Shown one piece after another: positions 1 to 4,366 of a stretch of DNA of 6,508 nucleotides. The notes below the pieces were generated by a model. That model searched no databases. It saw nothing but the letters and a program-made list of their open reading frames with translations, and was not told the DNA's origin. Positions within the stretch are counted from its first letter, which is position 1. Each line of letters starts with the position of its first letter. The translations under genes were made by a program, and so were the position numbers. The DNA lies in contig JBDRBI010000077.1 of the NCBI GenBank assembly GCA_043822885.1, forward strand, positions 1-6,508, read 5' to 3'. The stretch is from Aadella sp043822885 (GTDB lineage: Bacteria; Omnitrophota; Gorgyraeia; Tantalellales; Tantalellaceae).

Positions 1-49
1 GGACTTCCGTTTATCCCTAATATTTTCATTTTAATATTCCCCGGTAAAA

Positions 50-278
50 GAGATTGCTTCGTCGCTACGCTCCTCGCAATGACGCAGAAGGCGGTCTCCT
101 CGCAATGACGCAGAAGGCGGTCTCCTCGCAATGACGCAGAAGGCGGTCTCCTCGCAATGACGCAGAAGGCGGTCTCCTCGCAATGACGGAGGAGGCGGTC
201 TCCTCGCAATGACGGAGGAGGCGGTCTCCTTACAATGACGGAGAAAAGTTGTCATTGCGAGCGCAGCGAAGCAATCTC
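50..278. repeat. Composite repeat element: inverted palindromic ends around a 26-bp tandem array
   Basis: The left end (50-83) reads GAGATTGCTTCG...CTCGCAATGAC and the right end (251-278) is its inverted counterpart, GTCATTGCGAG...GAAGCAATCTC. The ends are 34 and 28 bp and differ only in the middle. Between them lies a 26-bp tandem array. The last direct unit and the right end form a perfect 7-bp inverted repeat (CAATGAC 233-239, GTCATTG 251-257) with an 11-nt loop. No transposase is encoded inside. It looks like a non-autonomous, MITE- or REP-like element whose internal part has expanded. An open frame runs through it on the minus strand, but its peptide merely repeats the DNA unit in shifting frames, so it is not a gene. 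Confidence 0.75.
71..243. repeat. Tandem array, 26-bp unit, six full copies plus a degenerate seventh
   Basis: Full units start at 71, 97, 123, 149, 175 and 201. Each begins TCCTCGCAATGACG and ends GGCGGTC. Units 1-4 are identical. Units 5 and 6 share a variant centre (GGAGGAGGC in place of GCAGAAGGC). A seventh copy from 227 decays after about 17 bp. Unit length is not a multiple of three and there are no unique spacers. The TCCTCGCAATGAC half of the unit is the inner end of the flanking palindromic element, so the array seems to have grown by repeating that end. Confidence 0.9.
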
Positions 279-283
279 TACCA

Positions 284-318
284 TCCACTGTTCACTGTTC
301 ACTGTTTACTGTTCACTG
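284..318. repeat. Heptamer tandem array (TTCACTG), five copies
   Basis: Five consecutive 7-bp units are present: TCCACTG, TTCACTG, TTCACTG, TTTACTG, TTCACTG. The array stops at 318, directly against the stop codon of glgC (complement 319-321), so a glgC transcript would enter it with no spacer. Two units carry one substitution each. There is no obvious hairpin followed by a U-tract, so it does not resemble an intrinsic terminator. The function is unknown; slipped-strand expansion is the simplest origin. Confidence 0.85.
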
Positions 319-1572
319 TTATATTACGGTACCGGATGGAATGACGGCGTTTTTTCCTATTATGACTATGCCGTCCCTGATATGATAATCACTTCCGTCA
401 TAGTTCGCTTTATTATCTTTGTTGATGATCTTTACCCCGTCACCTATGCGCACGTTCTTATCGATGATCGCTTTTTTGATATGACATTCTTTCCCTATCC
501 CAAGCGAAGGGACATTTCGAGAAGTATCCAGCTCCATATCCTGAACGGTCTCGTAATAGTCACATCCCATTGCTATAGAATCTTCTATGACCGTCCCTTC
601 TCCGACCCTGAACCTGAGACCTATGATCGAATGTTTTATCGTAGAAGAAAGCAGTATCGCCCCTTCGGCCACTATGCTGTTCTCTATGCGACTGTTCTTG
701 AACTTCGCCGGAGAAAGGTACCTTGTCCTTGTGAATATCTGCCATTTCTCGTCGAACATATCCAGGGGAGGTATGGATTCGGTTAGAGATAGGTTCTCTT
801 CATAAAAATTTTTTATCGTACCAATGTCCCGCCAGTAACCGCCAAAAATATACGCATACGTTCTCTTTTTGTGTATGGCCGCCGGAATGATCTCTCTGCC
901 GAAATCTACTCTCTCATCTTCGGATAATATTTCCATCAATGTGGATTTATTGAAAAGGTATATCCCCATAGACCCGAGAAATTTTTCTTTTCCGTTGTCC
1001 TTAAGAGACATGCCTTTCAGTTGGGAAAGCTCCTTGGGTTTTTCAACAAATTTATTTACTCTTAAATTTTTGTCGACCCCTATTATGCCGAGGTCCGACA
1101 CCCTATCCGAATCGGTGTAATTACAGGCCACCGTTATCTCCGCGTCTTTTTCGAGATGGTCTCTGTATATGGCCCTTAGGTCCATTTTGTACAACTGATC
1201 TCCGGAAAGGACAAATATATATTTTATTGCGGGATTATTAAAGTGTTTCAGACATCGCCTCACAGCATCGGCCGTACCCTGGAACCAGTCGGCGTCTTCC
1301 ATAGACTGCTCCGCGGCCATGATCTCTATGAACCCTTTTGTCATCGAGTCCATTTTATAGGTACGGTTTATGTGCTTATTGAGCGATTCCGAAAGAAACT
1401 GTGTGAGTATGTATATGCGGTTAAATCCCGAATTAAGGCAACTGCTAACGGGTATGTCTATTAACCTGTACTTCCCGAATAACGGTACCGCGGGTTTACA
1501 TCTTTCTTTAGTGAGAGGGAACAGGCGCGTTCCTCTTCCCCCTCCCAATATCACGCATAAGACCTCTTTCAT
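319..1572 (-). CDS. glgC: Glucose-1-phosphate adenylyltransferase (ADP-glucose pyrophosphorylase), cyanobacterial/plant-like type
   Basis: This 417-aa cytoplasmic enzyme makes ADP-glucose from glucose-1-phosphate and ATP, the committed step of bacterial glycogen synthesis. The nucleotidyltransferase domain (about 1-265) shows the GGGRGTRLFPLT loop (10-21), KPAVPLFGKYRLIDIP (26-41), WFQGTADAVRR (96-106), SGDQLYKMD with likely metal-binding Asp125 (123-131), FVEKPK with sugar-phosphate Lys178 (175-180), SMGIYLF (201-207), DFGREIIP (223-230) and GYWRDIGTI (245-253). Residues from about 285 form the left-handed beta-helix domain. The C-terminus (IIDKN 369-373, INKDN 383-387, IPSGTVI end) resembles cyanobacterial and plant enzymes more than the E. 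coli type, and keeps lysines at two activator-site positions (Lys372, Lys407). Length is normal for the family. The ATG start is supported by GAAGGAT at 1581-1587, 8 nt upstream. It lies 25 bp after the DUF2934 gene and is the last gene of the cluster. Confidence 0.96.
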   Translation of the reverse strand: MKEVLCVILGGGRGTRLFPLTKERCKPAVPLFGKYRLIDIPVSSCLNSGFNRIYILTQFLSESLNKHINRTYKMDSMTKGFIEIMAAEQSMEDADWFQGTADAVRRCLKHFNNPAIKYIFVLSGDQLYKMDLRAIYRDHLEKDAEITVACNYTDSDRVSDLGIIGVDKNLRVNKFVEKPKELSQLKGMSLKDNGKEKFLGSMGIYLFNKSTLMEILSEDERVDFGREIIPAAIHKKRTYAYIFGGYWRDIGTIKNFYEENLSLTESIPPLDMFDEKWQIFTRTRYLSPAKFKNSRIENSIVAEGAILLSSTIKHSIIGLRFRVGEGTVIEDSIAMGCDYYETVQDMELDTSRNVPSLGIGKECHIKKAIIDKNVRIGDGVKIINKDNKANYDGSDYHIRDGIVIIGKNAVIPSGTVI

Positions 1573-1597
1573 AAGCTAAGATCCTTCTCGTTGAAAA

Positions 1598-1852
1598 TTA
1601 TTTTTTGCCAAGATTTTTACGCACTCTCGTTTCCGCTATGTACCAGTCTTCCTGATCGGAACCGTGCGCGCCTCCGCGGTTCAGATAAAGGACATACGCC
1701 TCTTTCTCTATCAAAGAAAGCAGTTTCTGGGTATCCGTTGTTTTAAATGTTCTGTTACCGGCTTTTAGTACCGTCTTCTTTCTATCGGTCTTTGTTGAAG
1801 TTGCCTTCTTTTCGCTATTTTCCTTGATCTTTTTGATAATTTTTCTCACCAT
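1598..1852 (-). CDS. Small DUF2934-family protein with a lysine-rich N-terminus
   Basis: This is an 84-aa protein. Residues 45-80 match the DUF2934 pattern: a helix (LIEKEAYVLYLNRGG) then HG.D.EDW..AE, with Arg59-Gly60-Gly61, Gly64, Asp69-Trp70 and Ala73-Glu74. The family has no established biochemical role. Residues 1-40 are strongly basic (11 Lys and 3 Arg against 4 acidic residues) and probably disordered, a composition that could bind nucleic acid or another polyanion; that is inference. No signal peptide or membrane segment is visible. The start is supported by GGAAGG 8 nt upstream. It sits 110 bp after the branching enzyme gene and 25 bp before glgC on the same strand, so it is probably cotranscribed with glgC. 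Confidence 0.85.
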   Translation of the reverse strand: MVRKIIKKIKENSEKKATSTKTDRKKTVLKAGNRTFKTTDTQKLLSLIEKEAYVLYLNRGGAHGSDQEDWYIAETRVRKNLGKK

Positions 1853-1917
1853 GTCTCTTCCCTTCCTTTTTTTTGTTGATCTACCTTAAACCCGTTTATT
1901 CTTCCACTACATCTTAC

Positions 1918-1962
1918 CCTTTAAACTTCAGACTTTTGTCTTTCAACTTTTGGCCTTTTGCT
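1918..1962. repeat. Degenerate short-motif repeat abutting the branching enzyme stop codon
   Basis: On the minus strand the first roughly 45 nt after the stop codon are a series of imperfect 6-9-nt motifs: CAAAAG, CAAAAG, GAAAG, CAAAAG, GAAG, AAAG. It starts directly after the TGA (complement 1963-1965), in the same relation as the heptamer array has to glgC. It looks like a decayed microsatellite. The rest of the 110-bp gap (1853-1917) holds the ribosome binding site of the DUF2934 gene and no convincing promoter or terminator. Confidence 0.45.
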
Positions 1963-3546
1963 TCATCCAGCATACACCCTGTAATCTATATTTTTGAACA
2001 CGTTGAACTTATTTTCGGATTCGCTCAAAAGAGCAACATCGATCTTTCCGTTCTTCAGCTGATCATGAAATGTCAAGAACCTTACAATATGGTCTTTGGT
2101 CCTCTCAACGGCATATTCAGTGAAGGTACCCGTCTCCATAATGAACGCCCAGTCGCTCGACTGAGCCAAAAGAAGTTCTCTCGCCATCTGATTCAGCAAT
2201 CTCGATGTCATACCGTCCGCCTCTTTGTGGTCTTTAGCGTCGGCTATCATCAATTCGGCTATCTTATGCAGATGCCTGTATATCCAGTCATTTGACCCGT
2301 TAAGCCAGACCTCGCTGTATCCCTTGTATCCCCAGCTGGAATAAGAAGGCGTCAGGACAGGATAATCTTTATGTATATCGATATATTCGCTGGGTGTGAT
2401 GGGTTTTACGGTATCTTGATCATGATGCATCTTTTTAAACAAAAAGCCCAGCCATTCCGGCCCTTCAAACCACCAATGCCCGAAAAGTTCCGCGTCATAG
2501 GGAGAGACTATTATGGGCGCGCGGCCCATGATCCCCGATAGATGTTCGACCTGTTTTTCTCTGTTGAACATAAAATTACCCGCGTGATCCGCCGCGGTAT
2601 CGATCGCCTTATCCCTGTCATAAAGATCTTTATTGTCTCCCGTTCCCGTTATCCTGTGATACTTTATCCCTGTGTTCACTCTGGCGCCGCAGTTGTTGAT
2701 GAACGGCCTGATGTAATCATAATCCAGATCAAACCCTACATCCCTGTAATACTCCCTGTAATTGTAGTCTCCAGGATACCCTTCTTTTGAGCTCCACACA
2801 GCTTTAGAACTTTCTACATCCCTGCCCAATACTAAAGTACCTGATTTTGTGAGATAAGGACTGTATACTCCGAATTTCGGCCGTGGTGACCCAAAAAGTA
2901 TTCCATGCGCTTCCACGAAAAAATAACGGATACCGTATTCCGCAAGTATCTTATCATGTCCGGGATAGTATCCGCATTCCGGAAGCCATATCCCCTTGGG
3001 TTTCTTTCCGAAAACTTCTTCGTATGTTTTGACCGCGATCTCTACCTGAGCTTTTATGGCGGGTTTATACACATCCATTAGAGGAAGATAACCATGAGTA
3101 GCGCAGCATGTGATGACCTCCACTTTGCCCTTATCCTGAAATTTTTTGAACGCGGAGGTGAGATCGTTATTGTATTGGTCCGAGAACACGCGTTTTGTAG
3201 CTTCGTATCTCTCAAGATACATCTTAGCTAGTTTATTGAGCCGCTTATCCGAACGCGTCCTTTCGACCTCCAGGGAAGCAAGCTCCATCAGTTTGTCCAG
3301 ATGGGCCAAGTACCTGAAGACCAAAAGATCGTCCCTCAGCATACTTATGAGTGTGGGGCTTAAAGATATCGTTATACGAAAATCCGTGCCGCTGGAAAGA
3401 AGATCGTCAAAAACGCGTATTAGCGGAATGTATGTATCTGTTATGGCTTCGAAGAACCAGTTCTCTTCTAAAAAATTCTCATGCTCGGGATGCCGTATGA
3501 ACGGCAAATGAGCGTGCAATACTAAAGCCAAATATCCTTTTGCCAT
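1963..3546 (-). CDS. GH57 1,4-alpha-glucan branching enzyme (DUF1957 type)
   Basis: This 527-aa cytoplasmic enzyme is predicted to cut alpha-1,4-glucan and rejoin it as an alpha-1,6 branch. The GH57 motifs appear in order: HAHLPF (11-16); CCATHGYLPL (147-156); GIWLPECGYYPG (185-196) with predicted nucleophile Glu190; SPYDAELFGHWWFEGPEW (348-365) with predicted acid Asp351; and a C-terminal helical region with SSDWAFIMETGTFTEYA (463-479). The SSWG...EVWLN segment (403-416) contributes Trp405 and Trp414, which correspond in spacing to active-site tryptophans of Thermococcus and Thermus GH57 branching enzymes. The segment before RDVESS (about 225-242, with Tyr231) matches the flexible catalytic loop thought to separate true branching enzymes from hydrolytic relatives. 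Length is normal. The start has GGAGA 8 nt upstream, inside the preceding DUF4912 gene, 4 bp from that gene's stop. A purely amylolytic activity cannot be excluded from sequence. Confidence 0.93.
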   Translation of the reverse strand: MAKGYLALVLHAHLPFIRHPEHENFLEENWFFEAITDTYIPLIRVFDDLLSSGTDFRITISLSPTLISMLRDDLLVFRYLAHLDKLMELASLEVERTRSDKRLNKLAKMYLERYEATKRVFSDQYNNDLTSAFKKFQDKGKVEVITCCATHGYLPLMDVYKPAIKAQVEIAVKTYEEVFGKKPKGIWLPECGYYPGHDKILAEYGIRYFFVEAHGILFGSPRPKFGVYSPYLTKSGTLVLGRDVESSKAVWSSKEGYPGDYNYREYYRDVGFDLDYDYIRPFINNCGARVNTGIKYHRITGTGDNKDLYDRDKAIDTAADHAGNFMFNREKQVEHLSGIMGRAPIIVSPYDAELFGHWWFEGPEWLGFLFKKMHHDQDTVKPITPSEYIDIHKDYPVLTPSYSSWGYKGYSEVWLNGSNDWIYRHLHKIAELMIADAKDHKEADGMTSRLLNQMARELLLAQSSDWAFIMETGTFTEYAVERTKDHIVRFLTFHDQLKNGKIDVALLSESENKFNVFKNIDYRVYAG

Positions 3547-3550
3547 TTAT

Positions 3551-4099
3551 TTATTCTCCAAGTATAAAGGATCCGGAAGCGTTTCTGGTGCGCAGCGATA
3601 TACTGCCTGAAGACGGAAATCCAAAAGATCCTTTTTCTATTTCTTTTCCACCTGCCGCGATAAACATTTTAGAATAAAGTTCCTTCGGACACATCCATTC
3701 TTCATCGCATATTTCTGACATACTGTTGGAAGGCGTTATTGTAACGTTTGATCTTGCCAAAGCAAAAAAATCGCCTGACGGGCATAAGAGACCTATGTCT
3801 ATCAACCACTCTTTACCGGAGGCAACTCCGTTTATGTACCAACTGCTCGCCCCCTCTACTATCTCAAGATCCATAACGGACCTCGGTGTATCCGCGTTAC
3901 CCGTTGCGTCATAAATTCTTAACACCTTTTTAAAAGATGTGTTCCCTCCGGCTTTTGCGGACTCCTCCGCGTTTTTGAGTACACCCTGCTGCACTTCCCA
4001 GTAGGAAAAAAGTGTATGAGGATCCCTTGTCATTAGCACGATCTTATTATCTCCATAACCAGAAGGCAATTCTTTCCTTACGCGAGAGTTGTCTTTCAT
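3551..4099 (-). CDS. DUF4912 domain protein, probable partner of the GH57 branching enzyme
   Basis: This is a 182-aa protein with the DUF4912 signature over most of its length: LPSGYGDNKIVLMTRDP (11-27), then FSYWEV (31-36), RIYDAT (61-66), WYIN (87-90), W.IDIGLL (98-105), ALARSNVTITPS (113-124) and EEW (133-135). The pattern of strands with aromatic residues suggests a beta-sandwich; the biochemical function of the family is not established. No signal peptide or membrane helix is seen. The last 25 residues are Ser/Gly-rich and look flexible. The gene overlaps in control with the branching enzyme: its last codons supply that gene's ribosome binding site. A glucan-binding or enzyme-scaffolding role is my inference from this placement. 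The start is supported by AAGGAAG at 4104-4110, 4 nt upstream, and by a promoter about 80 bp further up. Confidence 0.88.
   Translation of the reverse strand: MKDNSRVRKELPSGYGDNKIVLMTRDPHTLFSYWEVQQGVLKNAEESAKAGGNTSFKKVLRIYDATGNADTPRSVMDLEIVEGASSWYINGVASGKEWLIDIGLLCPSGDFFALARSNVTITPSNSMSEICDEEWMCPKELYSKMFIAAGGKEIEKGSFGFPSSGSISLRTRNASGSFILGE
3555..3559 (-). promoter_or_regulatory. Ribosome binding site of the branching enzyme, inside the DUF4912 coding end
   Basis: On the minus strand GGAGA is formed by the final Gly-Glu codons of the DUF4912 gene, 8 nt before the branching enzyme ATG. The stop and the next start are 4 bp apart. This arrangement favours translational coupling and similar output of the two proteins, and fixes the ATG at 3546 as the likely start. 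Confidence 0.7.
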
Positions 4100-4117
4100 C
4101 TCACTTCCTTATAACGC

Positions 4118-4131
4118 AATAACACGTTATT
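4118..4131. promoter_or_regulatory. Palindrome in the DUF4912 leader, possible operator
   Basis: AATAAC-AC-GTTATT is an inverted repeat with 6-bp arms. A further half-site ATAACG at 4111-4116 can pair with CGTTAT at 4125-4130 instead, giving a 6-bp stem with an 8-nt loop next to the ribosome binding site. It lies about 45-60 bp downstream of the predicted -10 box. It could be a repressor site or a weak leader hairpin. AT-rich leaders throw up such palindromes by chance, so confidence is low. Confidence 0.25.
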
Positions 4132-4177
4132 TCATTTTATATGGACATACCGCTACAGAATAACTATCTATTTGTAA

Positions 4178-4207
4178 ATTCTAACTCTACTGGTAACGTA
4201 TTGTCAA
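4178..4207 (-). promoter_or_regulatory. Predicted sigma70-type promoter for the DUF4912 - glgC genes
   Basis: On the minus strand a perfect -35 box TTGACA (complement 4202-4207) is followed by an 18-bp spacer and TAGAAT (complement 4178-4183), which matches TATAAT at five of six positions. Transcription would start near 4170, giving a leader of about 70 nt before the DUF4912 ATG. It implies that the downstream four genes can be expressed independently of the glucanotransferase gene. Confidence 0.55.
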
Positions 4208-4219
4208 GTAGATATTATT

Positions 4220-4240
4220 TCCGTCTCCAGATCGAGCTCA
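4220..4240. repeat. 21-bp direct repeat, intergenic copy
   Basis: This stretch is identical to 4377-4397, which encodes the last residues (ELDLETE) of the glucanotransferase on the minus strand. Sequence on either side of the two copies diverges at once. The copies are 157 bp apart and flank the palindromic pair at 4258-4342. Read in the same frame, this copy continues ELDLETE-IIST and then a TGA that overlaps the predicted -35 box. Confidence 0.85.
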
Positions 4241-4257
4241 TATTGCACTCCAAATCC

Positions 4258-4342
4258 GTCATTACGAGGAGTTCGTCGAAGACGAACGACGAAGTAATCT
4301 ATCTTTAAATAACAGGGATTGCTTCGCTTCGCTCGCAATGAC
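4258..4342. repeat. Inverted pair of the palindromic repeat element
   Basis: The left arm (4258-4300) begins GTCATTACGAGGA and ends GACGAAGTAATCT; the right arm (4315-4342) reads GGGATTGCTTCG...CTCGCAATGAC. The right arm differs from the inverted copy at 251-278 at about two of 28 positions. The left arm holds a perfect internal hairpin, GTTCGTC-GAA-GACGAAC (4271-4287), inside an outer ATTAC/GTAAT stem. The pair therefore resembles a REP doublet or a small MITE. It lies 25 bp from the glucanotransferase stop codon. No transposase is nearby. Confidence 0.75.
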
Positions 4343-4366
4343 AGTTTGAGACGATTCTTGTCCTTC

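Noticed and set aside
1..49. Gene or promoter at the left edge
   Set aside because: It is a short AT-rich stretch with no convincing start, ribosome binding site or paired promoter boxes.
71..243. CRISPR array
   Set aside because: Units are directly contiguous with no unique spacers, and no cas genes are present.
233..257. Intrinsic terminator after glgC
   Set aside because: The 7-bp stem with an 11-nt loop is AT-rich and no U-tract follows in the glgC transcript direction.
31..288. An 85-codon minus-strand open frame across the left repeat
   Set aside because: Its peptide is the 26-bp DNA unit read successively in three frames, with no non-repeat domain; the frame stays open only because the repeat lacks stops.
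235..786. Plus-strand open frame of 183 codons
   Set aside because: It lies antisense to well-conserved glgC and starts within the repeat element; its protein shows no recognisable domain.
1873..2295. Plus-strand open frame of 140 codons
   Set aside because: It is antisense to the conserved C-terminal part of the branching enzyme, with no domain signature.
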